64,000 bases of DNA from Oscillospiraceae bacterium (GCA_022846095.1 AP025583.1:2852001-2916000), one strand, 5' to 3'; numbered from the stretch's first letter, positions 30,949 to 41,144 are shown. Notes: generated by a model not told the origin, from the letters alone. Program-made: numbers and translations.

Positions 30949-31602
30949 ATGAGAGATTACAAAGCGGTCCTGTTCGACTTCGACTACACCCTGGGGGACA
31001 CCGAGGCCTCCATCCTGGCGGGCTTTTTCCACGCCTTCGAGACCATGGGCCTGCCCCGGCCCGACGCCGGGGCCGTCAAGGCCACCATCGGCTACCCCCT
31101 GGCCGTGGAGTACAACATGCTCACCGGGGACAGCGACGAGGGCCGCATCGCGCAGTTCCGCAGGCTCTACACCGAGAAGGCCAACCCCATCCAGATCGCC
31201 GAGACCCGGCTCTTCCCCGGCGGGGAGGCGCTGGTGCGCGCCCTGCACGGCGCGGGCGTGCCCGTGGCGGTGGTGAGCAGCAAGCGCACCTCCACCCTCC
31301 AGGCCATCCTGGACAATCTGGGGCTGAGCGGGCTGTTCGCCTCCATCACCGGAGGCGACCTGGTGCAAAACCCCAAGCCCGACCCGGAGGGCCTGCTTGC
31401 CGCCGTGGCGGCCCTGGGCCTCACCCCCGATCAGGTGCTCTACTGCGGCGACACCACCATCGACGCCGAGACCGCCCAGCGCGCCGGGGCGCCCTTCTCC
31501 GCCGTGCTCAACGGCACCACCCCCGCCTCCGCCTTCGCGGCCTACCCCAGCGTCCACGTCGCCCCCGATCTGGTGGAGCTCAAGGCCTGGCTGGGGCTTT
31601 AG
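30949..31602 (+). CDS. HAD-superfamily phosphatase (phosphoglycolate phosphatase-like)
   Basis: The 217 residues show HAD motif I DFDYTLGDTE (nucleophile D10, D12), motif II VVSSKR (about 105), motif III Lys in QNPKPDPEG and motif IV GDTTIDAE. The cap is helical (C1 type), as in Gph/PgmB enzymes. It is 43 bases after rpoN with no terminator between, so it is probably co-transcribed. Its 3' end overlaps the convergent DUF6809 gene by 23 bp. Confidence 0.87.
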   Translation: MRDYKAVLFDFDYTLGDTEASILAGFFHAFETMGLPRPDAGAVKATIGYPLAVEYNMLTGDSDEGRIAQFRRLYTEKANPIQIAETRLFPGGEALVRALHGAGVPVAVVSSKRTSTLQAILDNLGLSGLFASITGGDLVQNPKPDPEGLLAAVAALGLTPDQVLYCGDTTIDAETAQRAGAPFSAVLNGTTPASAFAAYPSVHVAPDLVELKAWLGL

Positions 31603-31861
31603 CCGCCGGGCCGGGGAACAGCTTCGCGCAGAGGCGGAACCCCTCTTCAAATATGGCCGCGCAGGCCAGGTCGCGCAGCTCCCCTTGTATTTGGCTGTAG
31701 CGGTACAGCATCTCGCGGTTCTCCCGGCCCATCAGCTTATCCATCTTCCGTTCTAGCTCGTACAGCTCCTCAAACAGCGCGTCGCTCTCCTTGCTGTCCC
31801 ACGCCGCGTCCTCGTCGGGGTGGTATCGCTCCAGGAACAGGTCGTATAGAATATTGCTCAT
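31580..31861 (-). CDS. DUF6809-like small helical protein
   Basis: The 93-residue protein from ATG 31861 (MSNILYDLFLERYHPDEDAAW) follows AGGTGA. It is all-helical and acidic, with a central coiled stretch (ELYELERKMDKLM). It resembles small Oscillospiraceae proteins encoded next to XRE regulators and is divergent from one here, sharing a palindromic control region. Function unknown. Confidence 0.75.
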   Translation of the reverse strand: MSNILYDLFLERYHPDEDAAWDSKESDALFEELYELERKMDKLMGRENREMLYRYSQIQGELRDLACAAIFEEGFRLCAKLFPGPAAKAPARP

Positions 31862-31879
31862 GTCATTCACCTCAAACAT

Positions 31880-31934
31880 ATTTTATCTGGATTAAAGATA
31901 AAAGTCAATATCTTTATTCCAGATAACTTATACT
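31880..31934. promoter_or_regulatory. Divergent promoters with paired inverted operators
   Basis: TATCTGGATTAAAGATA (31884-31900) and TATCTTTATTCCAGATA (31910-31926) are inverted copies of one 17-bp site. The minus promoter is TTGACT (31908-31903), 17 bases, TAAAAT (31885-31880). The plus -10 is TATACT (31929-31934). The sites cover both promoters, fitting repression by the XRE protein. Confidence 0.82.
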
Positions 31935-31953
31935 GTCCCCGAGGTGAGGTATA

Positions 31954-32145
31954 ATGGTCTTTCAAAATATCCGGGCGCTGCGCGAGGACAACAACTTAAC
32001 TCAGGCGCAGGTCGCCGCCGCGCTGGGCGTGGCTCAAAACACGTACTCCCAATATGAAACCGGCAAAATAGAGCTGACCGCCCCCGTGCTGCTGAAGCTG
32101 GCTGAGTTTTACCACGTCAGCGTCGATTATCTGTTGGACAAATAG
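31954..32145 (+). CDS. XRE-family helix-turn-helix regulator, single domain
   Basis: The 63-residue Cro/CI-type protein has HTH LTQAQVAAALGVAQNTYSQYETGK and ends VSVDYLLDK. GAGGTGAGGT precedes the ATG. It probably represses itself and the divergent DUF6809-like gene through two 17-bp operators. Downstream are two REP modules before a terminator. Confidence 0.88.
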   Translation: MVFQNIRALREDNNLTQAQVAAALGVAQNTYSQYETGKIELTAPVLLKLAEFYHVSVDYLLDK

Positions 32146-32159
32146 ACGTCCGTTCCCCG

Positions 32160-32252
32160 TCCGTCATTGCGAGCCGCTCTGCGGCGTGGCAATCCGTACC
32201 CCCGTCCCCCGGAAAGGACGGATTGCCACGGGCCTGCGGCCCTCGCAATGAC
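32160..32252. repeat. Inverted pair of GTCATTGCGAG/GGCAATCCGT modules
   Basis: Two copies of the dispersed module face each other (32162-32195 and 32216-32252). Together they can form one large hairpin of more than 25 bp per arm, a BIME-like arrangement. Confidence 0.82.
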
Positions 32253-32271
32253 AGGGGAAGCACAGATACAG

Positions 32272-32308
32272 ACCGGGCCCGTTTTACAGACGGGCCCGGC
32301 TTTTTTTA
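32272..32308 (+). terminator. Intrinsic terminator after the XRE gene
   Basis: A 10-bp stem CCGGGCCCGT and its complement are followed by seven T residues. Confidence 0.92.
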
Positions 32309-32343
32309 TGTAAAAACCGGGCAAGCTATTGCTGCCCCTCGGT

Positions 32344-32398
32344 TTTACACAGACTTTACAAACCCTTGAAGGACAACTTTACAAAGAATCTCTATACT
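32344..32398 (+). promoter_or_regulatory. Pho box and promoter of pstSCAB-phoU-phoPR
   Basis: Direct repeats TTTACA (32344), TTTACA (32355), TTGAAG (32366) and TTTACA (32378) are spaced 11, 11 and 12 bp. They end just upstream of -10 TATACT (32393-32398). There is no -35. This matches a PhoP-activated Gram-positive promoter with tandem TTNACA repeats. Confidence 0.85.
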
Positions 32399-32446
32399 GG
32401 GTCTTGTTCCTGAAACGAGACAAACATGAATGGAGAATGAACGGAT

Positions 32447-33322
32447 ATGAAGAAACCGCTTGCACTGCTGCTCTCCGCCGTCCTCTGCGTCGGCCTGTTC
32501 GCCGGCTGCACCGGCATCCAGGGCGGCGCCGGCATCCCGGCCCCCCAGACCCAGGCCCCCGGCTCCGAGGCTCCCGCCACCCCCGCCGTCCTGTCCGGCG
32601 TGGTGAACACCAACGGCTCCACCTCCATGGAGAAGGTCATCGGCTCCCTGGCCGAGGCATTTATGGAGGGCAACGGCAAGGTGACCGTGAACTACGACCC
32701 CACCGGCTCCGGCACCGGCATCCAGGCCGTGGTGGACGGCACCTGCGACATCGGCCTGTCCAGCCGCGCGCTGAAGGACACCGAGACCGGCCTCACCGGC
32801 ACCACCGTGGCCCTGGACGGCATCGCCATCGTGGTCAACCCCGAAAACCCCGTAGCCGACCTGAGCGTGGAGCAGATTGCCGGCCTGGCCACCGGGGAAA
32901 TCACCAACTGGAAGGACGTAGGCGGCGCGGACGCCCCCGTGGTCTTTATCGGCCGCGAGGCGGGCTCCGGCACCCGGGACGGCTTTGAGTCCATCACCGG
33001 CACCTCCGAAAAATGCGTGTACAGCCAGGAGCTGACCTCCACCGGCGACGTAATCGCCACCGTGGCGGGCAATCCCAACGCCATCGGCTACGCCTCCCTC
33101 TCCGCCGTGGGCGACACCGTGAAGGCCCTGACCGTGGGCGGCGTACAGCCCACCGAGGCCACCGTCCTGGACGGCAGCTACGCCATCCAGCGCCCCTTCG
33201 TGCTGGTGACCAAGCAGGGCGAGGCCCTCACCGCCGCCGCACAGGCCTTCTTCGACTACGCCCTGTCCGCCGAGGCCGCCCCCATCGTCGCCGCCGCCGG
33301 CGCGGTGCCCGTGGCGAAGTAA
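32447..33322 (+). CDS. pstS: Phosphate ABC transporter substrate-binding lipoprotein
   Basis: High-affinity phosphate-binding lipoprotein outside the membrane. The 291 residues have a lipobox FAGC (Cys21), a Pro/Ala-rich linker and a PBP-like 2 fold. Phosphate-contact segments include NTNGSTSMEKV, DPTGSGTGIQAV (about 84), SSRALKDTE and GREAGSGTRDGFESI (about 168). It is first gene of the operon behind a Pho box, so it should be induced by phosphate limitation. Confidence 0.95.
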   Translation: MKKPLALLLSAVLCVGLFAGCTGIQGGAGIPAPQTQAPGSEAPATPAVLSGVVNTNGSTSMEKVIGSLAEAFMEGNGKVTVNYDPTGSGTGIQAVVDGTCDIGLSSRALKDTETGLTGTTVALDGIAIVVNPENPVADLSVEQIAGLATGEITNWKDVGGADAPVVFIGREAGSGTRDGFESITGTSEKCVYSQELTSTGDVIATVAGNPNAIGYASLSAVGDTVKALTVGGVQPTEATVLDGSYAIQRPFVLVTKQGEALTAAAQAFFDYALSAEAAPIVAAAGAVPVAK

Positions 33323-33422
33323 GCGCATGGAACACCCCTCCCCCGTCCAGACACGCGTCCGCTCCCGGCGGGTGCGTGTTTCGGGCGGTTTGACAGAAAC
33401 AACCCGGAAAGGCAGGCCCGAT

Positions 33423-34295
33423 ATGAGACAGAAAAGCGCCCGCAGCGCCCTGGAGCGCTTCATGAACCTGGTTTTCCTCCTCTGCGGCCTGATCGCCGTG
33501 GGCTTCGTGCTCTTCATCAGCATCTACCTGATCCTCTCCGGCCTGCCCGCCATCCGGGAGATCGGGCTTGTGGACTTCCTCTTCGGCCGGGTGTGGGCCT
33601 CCACCGCCTCCCAGCCCAAATTCGGCATCCTCCCCTTCATCCTCACCTCCATTTACGGCACCGCCGGGGCCATCGTCCTCGGGGTGCCGGTGGGCTTCCT
33701 CACCGCGGTGTTCCTGGCCAAGGTGGCCCCGCCCAGGGTGGCCGGGCTCGTCCGCCCGGCGGTGGACCTGCTCTCCGGCATCCCCTCGGTGGTATACGGC
33801 CTCATCGGCATGATCGTGCTGGTGCCCGCGGTGCGCGGCTGGTTCAACCTGCCAGACGGGGCCAGCCTCTTCGCCGCCATCCTGGTGCTGGCCGTGATGA
33901 TCCTGCCCTCCATCATCAGCGTCAGCGAGACCGCCCTCAACGCCGTGCCCCGGGAGTACGAGGAGGCCAGCCTCGCACTGGGCGCCACCCACATCGAGAC
34001 GGTGTTCCGGGTGTCCGTCCCGGCGGCCTCCAGCGGCATCGCCGCGTCGGTGGTGCTGGGCATCGGCCGGGCCATCGGCGAGGCCATGGCCGTCATGATG
34101 GTGGCGGGCAACGTGGCCAACATGCCCTCCCTGTTCACCAGCGTGCGCTTTCTCACCACCGCCGTGGCCAGCGAGATGTCCTACTCCGCCGGGCTCCAGC
34201 GCCAGGCCCTGTTCTCCATCGCCCTGGTGCTCTTCCTTTTCATCATGCTCATCAACGTGGCGCTCAACCTGCTGCTCAAGCGGAAGAAGGGCTAG
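33423..34295 (+). CDS. pstC: Phosphate ABC transporter permease PstC
   Basis: Membrane channel subunit, 290 residues with six helices. ATG 33423 is used because the upstream extension of the frame has no signal. Family features are IREIGLVDFLFGRVW, the LSGIPSVVYGLIG stretch (about 115) and the EAA loop EEASLALGATHIETVF. It is coupled with pstA 32 bases downstream. Confidence 0.94.
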   Translation: MRQKSARSALERFMNLVFLLCGLIAVGFVLFISIYLILSGLPAIREIGLVDFLFGRVWASTASQPKFGILPFILTSIYGTAGAIVLGVPVGFLTAVFLAKVAPPRVAGLVRPAVDLLSGIPSVVYGLIGMIVLVPAVRGWFNLPDGASLFAAILVLAVMILPSIISVSETALNAVPREYEEASLALGATHIETVFRVSVPAASSGIAASVVLGIGRAIGEAMAVMMVAGNVANMPSLFTSVRFLTTAVASEMSYSAGLQRQALFSIALVLFLFIMLINVALNLLLKRKKG

Positions 34296-34327
34296 TCTTG
34301 GAATCTGAACGAAGGAATGGTATACTG

Positions 34328-35182
34328 ATGCAAACGGAATCAATTTCCCTCCGGCGGAGGGTCTACGACCGGGGGCTGCGCTCGCTGCTGTACCTGAGCG
34401 CCGCGCTGACGGTGGCCCTGCTGGTCTTTCTCATCGGCTACATCTTCGTGCGGGGCCTGCCCCACGTGAGCTGGGGGCTGCTGTCCACCAAGCCCAGCTA
34501 CCTCAAGGACACCATCGGCATCCTGCCCAACATCCTCAACACGGTGTACGTGGTGGCGGTGACCCTGCTGCTGGCCCTCCCCCTGGGGGTGGGCGCGGCG
34601 GTCTACCTCACCGAGTACGCCAAAAACCGCCGCCTGGTCTCCGCCATCGAGTTCGCCACCGAGACCCTCTCCGGCATCCCCTCCATCATCTACGGCCTGG
34701 TGGGCATGCTCTTCTTCTGCCAGTTCCTCAGCCTGGGCACCTCCCTGCTGGCCGGGTCCCTGACCCTGGTGGTCATGACCCTGCCCACCATCATCCGCAC
34801 CACCCAGGAGAGCCTGAAAACCGTGCCCCAGTCCTTCCGGGAGGGGGCGCTGGGCCTGGGCGCGGGCAAGTGGCACATGATCCGCACCATCGTGCTGCCC
34901 TCCTCGGTGGACGGCATCGTCACCGGGTGCATCCTCTCCATCGGGCGCATCGTGGGTGAGTCGGCCGCCCTGCTGTTCACCGCGGGCTTCGGCGTCACCC
35001 TCAACGACTTCTTTACCGGGATGCGCAGCTCGGGGGCCACCCTCACCGTGTCGCTGTACATGTACGCCAAGGAGCGGGGGGAGTTCGAGGTGGCCTTCGC
35101 CATCGCCGCCATCCTCATGGTGCTCACCCTGGTCATCAACCTGAGCGCCAAGCTGTTGGGCAGGCGCCTTAAGAAAACGTAG
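34328..35182 (+). CDS. pstA: Phosphate ABC transporter permease PstA
   Basis: Second channel subunit, 284 residues starting at ATG 34328 ([16 protein letters not shown]). Six helices, the [15 protein letters not shown] signature (about 117) and EAA loop [19 protein letters not shown] mark the family. It lies between pstC and pstB, matching the canonical operon order. Confidence 0.94.
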   Translation: MQTESISLRRRVYDRGLRSLLYLSAALTVALLVFLIGYIFVRGLPHVSWGLLSTKPSYLKDTIGILPNILNTVYVVAVTLLLALPLGVGAAVYLTEYAKNRRLVSAIEFATETLSGIPSIIYGLVGMLFFCQFLSLGTSLLAGSLTLVVMTLPTIIRTTQESLKTVPQSFREGALGLGAGKWHMIRTIVLPSSVDGIVTGCILSIGRIVGESAALLFTAGFGVTLNDFFTGMRSSGATLTVSLYMYAKERGEFEVAFAIAAILMVLTLVINLSAKLLGRRLKKT

Positions 35183-35193
35183 GGAGACGCAGT

Positions 35194-35955
35194 ATGGAAC
35201 ATGAAATTATCCTGTCCGCCCGCGGGCTGGATTTATACTACGGGGCCAATCAGGCCCTGAAAAACGTGAACATCGACATACCCGAGCACCAGGTCACCGC
35301 CCTCATCGGCCCCTCGGGCTGCGGCAAGTCCACCTTTTTAAAGACCCTGGACCGTATGAACGACCTCATTCCCGGCGTGCGCATCACCGGCACGGTGGAC
35401 TACCGCGGGCGGGACATCTACGGCCCCGGCGTGGACGTGACCGAGCTGCGCCGCCAGATCGGCATGGTCTTTCAAAAGCCCAACCCCTTCCCCATGAGCA
35501 TCTACGACAACATCGCCTACGGCCCCCGCACCCACGGCGTGCGCGCCAAAAACAAGCTGGACGACATCGTGGAAAGCTCCCTCCGGGGGGCCGCCATCTG
35601 GGACGAGGTGAAGGACCGGCTCAAGAAGTCCGCACTCTCCCTCTCCGGCGGGCAGCAGCAGCGCATCTGCATCGCCCGGGCCCTGGCCGTGGAGCCCGAC
35701 ATCCTGCTGATGGACGAGGCCACCAGCGCCCTGGATCCCATCTCCACCTCCAAGATCGAGGACCTTATCTCGGATCTGAAGAGCAGGTACACCATCGTCA
35801 TCGTCACCCACAACATGCAGCAGGCCACCCGCGTCAGCGACAAGTGCGCCTTTTTCCTGCTGGGGGAGCTCATTGAGTTCGGGGACACCACGCAATTGTT
35901 CACCGTGCCCCGCGACAAGCGCACCGAGGACTACATCACCGGGAGGTTTGGATAA
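35194..35955 (+). CDS. pstB: Phosphate ABC transporter ATP-binding protein PstB
   Basis: ATPase of the Pst importer, 253 residues. It shows Walker [10 protein letters not shown] (about 37), Q-loop [15 protein letters not shown], signature LSGGQQQR, Walker [13 protein letters not shown] and H-loop VTHNM. The C-terminal [10 protein letters not shown]...YITGRFG is typical of PstB. Its last base overlaps the start of phoU. Confidence 0.96.
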   Translation: MEHEIILSARGLDLYYGANQALKNVNIDIPEHQVTALIGPSGCGKSTFLKTLDRMNDLIPGVRITGTVDYRGRDIYGPGVDVTELRRQIGMVFQKPNPFPMSIYDNIAYGPRTHGVRAKNKLDDIVESSLRGAAIWDEVKDRLKKSALSLSGGQQQRICIARALAVEPDILLMDEATSALDPISTSKIEDLISDLKSRYTIVIVTHNMQQATRVSDKCAFFLLGELIEFGDTTQLFTVPRDKRTEDYITGRFG

Positions 35956-36605
35956 TGCGAAAGACGTTCGACGCCGAGCTGCTGGAGCTGGGCACGGAGA
36001 TGATCGACATGGCGGCGGCGGCCGAGGACGCCATCGACGTGGTCACCGCCTCCCTCACCGCCGACGACGGCGAGGCGGCCCGCGCCGCCATCGAGATGAC
36101 CCGCAGCATGGACCAGATGGAGCGGGACATCGAAAACCGCTGCCTGCGGCTGCTGCTGCAGCAGCAGCCCGTGGCCCGGGACCTGCGCACCATCTCGGCG
36201 GCGCTGAAAATGGTCACCGATTTGCAGCGCATCGGGGACCAGTGCGCCAACATCGCGGAGATCTCCCTGCTGCTCTCCCGGGGCCGGGGCCGCAAGGATC
36301 TGGCCCATATCCGCACCATGAGCCAGAAGGCGGGCGTGATGGTCAAGCGGGCCATCTACGCCTACGTCAACCGGGACAAGGAGGCCGCCCAGGCGGTCAT
36401 CGCCCTGGACGACGGGGTTGACGCGCTCTTCCAGACCGTCAAGGCCGAGCTGGTGGAGCTTATCGTCAGCAGCCGGGAGCAGGCCGACCAGGCCATCGAC
36501 CTCATTATCATCGCCAAATACCTGGAGCGCATCGCCGACCACGCGGTGAACATCGCCCAGTGGGCCATCTACTGCGTCACCGGCGAGCTGGTGGCGGCAA
36601 ACTAA
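35955..36605 (+). CDS. phoU: Phosphate signalling regulator PhoU
   Basis: Helical metal-binding protein that links PstB to PhoR and lowers Pho signalling when phosphate is plentiful. The 216 residues comprise two PhoU three-helix repeats (about 10-100 and 115-205). The conserved metal-binding segments ERDIENRCLRLLLQQQPVARDLR and the later EYLERIADHAVNIAQW-type motif (KYLERIADHAVNIA) are intact. It overlaps pstB by one base. Confidence 0.95.
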   Translation: MRKTFDAELLELGTEMIDMAAAAEDAIDVVTASLTADDGEAARAAIEMTRSMDQMERDIENRCLRLLLQQQPVARDLRTISAALKMVTDLQRIGDQCANIAEISLLLSRGRGRKDLAHIRTMSQKAGVMVKRAIYAYVNRDKEAAQAVIALDDGVDALFQTVKAELVELIVSSREQADQAIDLIIIAKYLERIADHAVNIAQWAIYCVTGELVAAN

Positions 36606-36626
36606 GCGGGAAACGGGGGGAAGCCA

Positions 36627-37298
36627 ATGTCCAGAACCATCGCCGTGGTGGAGGACGACGAGAGCATCCGCGAGATGCTCCGCTACTATTTCGGCTCCGT
36701 GGGCTACGGCGTGCGGGCCTACGAGTCGGGGGAGGCCATGCTGGAGGGGGAGGCGGACGCCAAGGACGCCCCCGTCCTATACATCCTGGACATCATGCTC
36801 CCCGGCATGGACGGGCTGGAGGTCCTCCGCCGCCTCCGCGCCGGGCGGGGCACCCGCCAGGCGCCCGTCATCATGCTCACCGCCCGCACCGCCGAGATGG
36901 ACCGGGTGGCCGGGCTGGAGAGCGGCGCGGACGACTACGTGGTCAAGCCCTTCGGCATCATGGAGCTCCAGGCCAGGGTGAAGGCCGTGCTGCGCCGCAC
37001 CCAGCAGGAGAGCGGCGGGCTTATTTCCTGCGGCGATCTGGAGATCGACCCCGCCGCCCGGGAGGTGCGCCGGGCCGGGCGGCAGGTGGAGCTGACGTAC
37101 AAGGAGTTCGAGCTGCTGCGCCTGCTGTGTACCCACCGGGGCGTGGCCCTGACCCGGGACGAGATCCTCCAGTCGGTGTGGGACTACGACTACACCGGCG
37201 AGACCCGCACCGTGGACATGCACGTCAAGGCCCTGCGCCAGAAGCTGGGTGAGGACGTGGTCACCACCGTGCGCGGCGTGGGCTACAAAATGAGTTGA
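36627..37298 (+). CDS. phoP: Response regulator PhoP (OmpR family)
   Basis: The 223 residues have a receiver domain with phosphoacceptor Asp55 (YILDIMLPGMDG), acidic pair DDE (10-12) and Lys in VVKPFG. The C-terminal OmpR winged helix (about 128-222) ends TVRGVGYKM. It should bind the Pho box upstream of pstS and close an autoregulatory loop. It sits 21 bases after phoU and 10 before phoR. Confidence 0.94.
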   Translation: MSRTIAVVEDDESIREMLRYYFGSVGYGVRAYESGEAMLEGEADAKDAPVLYILDIMLPGMDGLEVLRRLRAGRGTRQAPVIMLTARTAEMDRVAGLESGADDYVVKPFGIMELQARVKAVLRRTQQESGGLISCGDLEIDPAAREVRRAGRQVELTYKEFELLRLLCTHRGVALTRDEILQSVWDYDYTGETRTVDMHVKALRQKLGEDVVTTVRGVGYKMS

Positions 37299-37308
37299 GG
37301 AATTCTCT

Positions 37309-39045
<1,737 letters not shown>

Positions 39046-39063
39046 AAGGCCCGCCCTGTCGGC

Positions 39064-39092
39064 TTGACAAAGCGGGTGGATTTGCTTATAAT
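39064..39092 (+). promoter_or_regulatory. Orphan consensus promoter between phoR and the IS element
   Basis: TTGACA (39064-39069), 17 bases, TATAAT (39087-39092) is a perfect sigma-A match. The ~80 transcribed bases before the IS end contain no ORF. The unit it served may have been interrupted by the insertion. Confidence 0.75.
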
Positions 39093-39276
39093 AAGGACAG
39101 AAAGGGCGCTGCACAAGCGGTTCGCCCAGATAGTGTTGGTTTAGGTTAGCACAACGAAACCGTCATGCCATGAGAAACCGTCACCGTGCAGGGTGAACTG
39201 GTCCCTGTCAAGTAGACAGGAGAAAAAAGCAAAATGATTGTCAAGCGGGTCCTATCAAGGACTCGCTTGACTTTTA

Positions 39277-40128
39277 TTATGCGATTCTCTCAAGTAGGCA
39301 ACGGTATGTCGCCGGCGCCATACAATGCAGCTTGTGCTGCCGTCGTTGATGATTGTAAAAGTAAATGAACCCCTCGATTGCGGTTTTCAGCTGGGAATAG
39401 GTTTCAAAGCGCCTTAAATAGTACATCTCACACTTTAGAATCCCCCAGAAGCCTTCCATCGGTCCGTTATCAATACAGCGACCTACCCGGGACATACTTT
39501 GCGTCATGCCCGCCGCATCCAGCTTTACCCTAAACAGGCGGTTGGTATATTGAAAGCCACGGTCGCTGTGAAAAATAGGATGGGCCTCCGGATACTTCAT
39601 CACGGCCTGATCAAAGGTCTTGAAAACAAGTGCATTATTATTGCTGCGGCCAATCACATAAGAGACAATATCCCGCCCCTTAAGGTCCATTATGGCGCTC
39701 AGATAAAGCCGCTCCCCGTTCCCGTATTTCATCTCCGTTACATCGGTCAGCCACTTCTCGTTGGGGCGTAGGGCTGCGAAATCGCGGTTGAGGATATTTT
39801 CGGCTGTTACCTCTGGCCTGGAGCTGTAATACTCCGGTTTCCTTCTGCGTATCACGGCCATTAACCCCACTGCTTTCGTAAGTCTGTGGATACGCTTAAC
39901 GTTGTAATTCTTTTCGTGTCTGCTGTTATATTCATCTGTCAGACGACGATACCCGTAAGTTCCATTGTATTGGCTGTAAATTTCACCAAGCTCTTGTAAA
40001 AGGCCCTCATTTTCAAGTTCCCGCACGCTCTTTTTACGATGCCGCCACTTGTAATAGCTGGAACGGTTCAATCCCAGCACCTCACAGATTGATTTTACGG
40101 AATGTCCCTGGGCAGATAACTCTTTCAC
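39277..40128 (-). CDS. IS3-family transposase OrfB (DDE integrase)
   Basis: The 283-residue catalytic part, starting at GTG 40128 if translated alone. The HTH_21 region (LGLNRSSYYKWRHRKK) is followed by the rve core with Asp (WLTDVTEM, about 137), Asp (FHSDRGFQY, about 195) and Glu (PMEGFWGILK, about 231), so the DDE triad is complete. It is most likely made as an OrfAB fusion by -1 slippage on an A7 run at 40191-40197, because the OrfB frame is open without stops from there. Appears intact. Confidence 0.93.
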   Translation of the reverse strand: MKELSAQGHSVKSICEVLGLNRSSYYKWRHRKKSVRELENEGLLQELGEIYSQYNGTYGYRRLTDEYNSRHEKNYNVKRIHRLTKAVGLMAVIRRRKPEYYSSRPEVTAENILNRDFAALRPNEKWLTDVTEMKYGNGERLYLSAIMDLKGRDIVSYVIGRSNNNALVFKTFDQAVMKYPEAHPIFHSDRGFQYTNRLFRVKLDAAGMTQSMSRVGRCIDNGPMEGFWGILKCEMYYLRRFETYSQLKTAIEGFIYFYNHQRRQHKLHCMAPATYRCLLERIA

Positions 40129-40160
40129 AGCTATGTATTCCTGCTCCTGGCGTACCCCGC

Positions 40161-40853
40161 TCAGTATCCCCTCCCTTCCAGGTCTTTGAGTTTTTTTAGG
40201 ACAATATTCTCCAATTCTACTCTCTTATTTTGCTTCTTGAGAAGATGGTTTTCTACCCGCAGTTGTTCGAGCTCCGTCATTTCAACGGCAATTCTTTTCT
40301 TCCCTCGCCGGTCCTCAAGCCCCTTGATCCCAGATTGCCTAAACTTTTTGACCCATGAGTAGATTTGACTGTAACTCACGTGATACTTTTCTATGGCAGC
40401 CGCGTAATCCTTTCCATGATCCATACAGTAGCTGACAATTTCGATGCGTTCAGCTTGCGTTGTAACCCTGCCTTTTGTCATATAGATCTCACTCCTATGG
40501 GCGCCGTTTGTACTGGGTGCCCGAAACTCCATATGACTATTATAATCCTCTATCCAGCACAGCAAAGAGCTTTTTGTACGTATCCCATACTTTTTGCAAA
40601 TGTCGCCTAGACTTCCGCCCCCCTGCAAGTATGCTTCCACAGCCTGTTTCTTTACGCGATTGCTCAAAACCTGGGCGTGCTCTTTTGGAAGCAGTCCGGA
40701 GACTCCAAATGTTTTGTAGATATGAATCCAGCCTTGGACCGTGGATTTATGCAGGCCAAGCGCTTCAGCCACTTGGCCTTGCGTCGATTCCCCGCGTAAT
40801 ATGCTTTCTACGGCCTTTGCTTTTTCTTCCGGCGGATATTTTCCTTTATACAC
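40161..40853 (-). CDS. IS3-family OrfA, DNA-binding part
   Basis: The 230-residue product is longer than the usual ~100-175. It has two or three HTH segments (ESTQGQVAEALGLHKSTVQGW; GGSLGDICKKYGIRTKSSL; YAAAIEKYHVSYSQIYSWVKKF) and a C-terminal coiled coil (ELEQLRVENHLLKKQNKRVELEN region). Near its end, CTAAAAAAACTC (40199-40188) gives a classic slip site; a -1 shift enters the OrfB frame with no intervening stop. Confidence 0.9.
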   Translation of the reverse strand: MYKGKYPPEEKAKAVESILRGESTQGQVAEALGLHKSTVQGWIHIYKTFGVSGLLPKEHAQVLSNRVKKQAVEAYLQGGGSLGDICKKYGIRTKSSLLCWIEDYNSHMEFRAPSTNGAHRSEIYMTKGRVTTQAERIEIVSYCMDHGKDYAAAIEKYHVSYSQIYSWVKKFRQSGIKGLEDRRGKKRIAVEMTELEQLRVENHLLKKQNKRVELENIVLKKLKDLEGRGY

Positions 40854-40944
40854 ACAATAACCCCCATACAGTAAACACAGTTTTACTTATTTCTTGTGTC
40901 TACTATATGGGGACTATATCAGAGTGGCGGTTTCTGTTTTTAAA

Positions 40945-41100
40945 GCCTCCCCTATGAGGGGAGGTGCCCACGAAGTGGGCGGAGGGGTCCAGGGAAAATG
41001 TCCACATCCGCCCGCGCGGGGGAACGCTGCGGGTTTGCATCGGACTTCGGCGCATCCGCACTGGGTACGCCGGGCGGATGTGGGCATCCGCCCCTACGGC
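40945..41100. repeat. Dispersed hairpin repeats right of the IS
   Basis: GCCTCCCC-TATG-GGGGAGG with GCCCAC-GAA-GTGGGC (40947-40985) forms two adjacent stems. Further on, GGGCGGATGTGGGCATCCGCCCCTAC (41070-41095) is a variant of the GGCCGATGTAGGCATCGGCCCCTAC palindrome at 49882. No gene is seen between 40936 and 41130. Confidence 0.7.
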
Positions 41101-41108
41101 TTGCGTGC

Positions 41109-41144
41109 AAGGGAAGGGCTGACCATATGGTCAGCCCTTCCCTT
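41109..41144. terminator. 36-bp perfect palindrome, bidirectional terminator
   Basis: An uninterrupted self-complementary sequence, AAGGGAAGGGCTGACCAT and its complement. It contains the TGA stop and last codons of the 41131-41319 gene on the minus strand. Confidence 0.85.

Larger units (their letters stand above)
39173..40935 (-). mobile_element. IS3-family insertion sequence (IS150-like)
   Basis: Two ORFs in the OrfA-OrfB arrangement are flanked by imperfect inverted repeats. AGAAACCGTCACC (from 39173) pairs with AGAAACCGCCACT (from 40935), and a second block GTCCC...AGTAGACA pairs at 39201-39218 and 40914-40897. Length is about 1.76 kb. Base composition is much lower in GC than the surroundings. 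No matching target duplication is evident, so the exact ends are uncertain (alternative 39199-40916). Confidence 0.82.

Noticed and set aside
39093-39172. Known small RNA (SRP, 6S, tmRNA, RNase P) after the orphan promoter
   Set aside because: None of the conserved cores of these RNAs is present.
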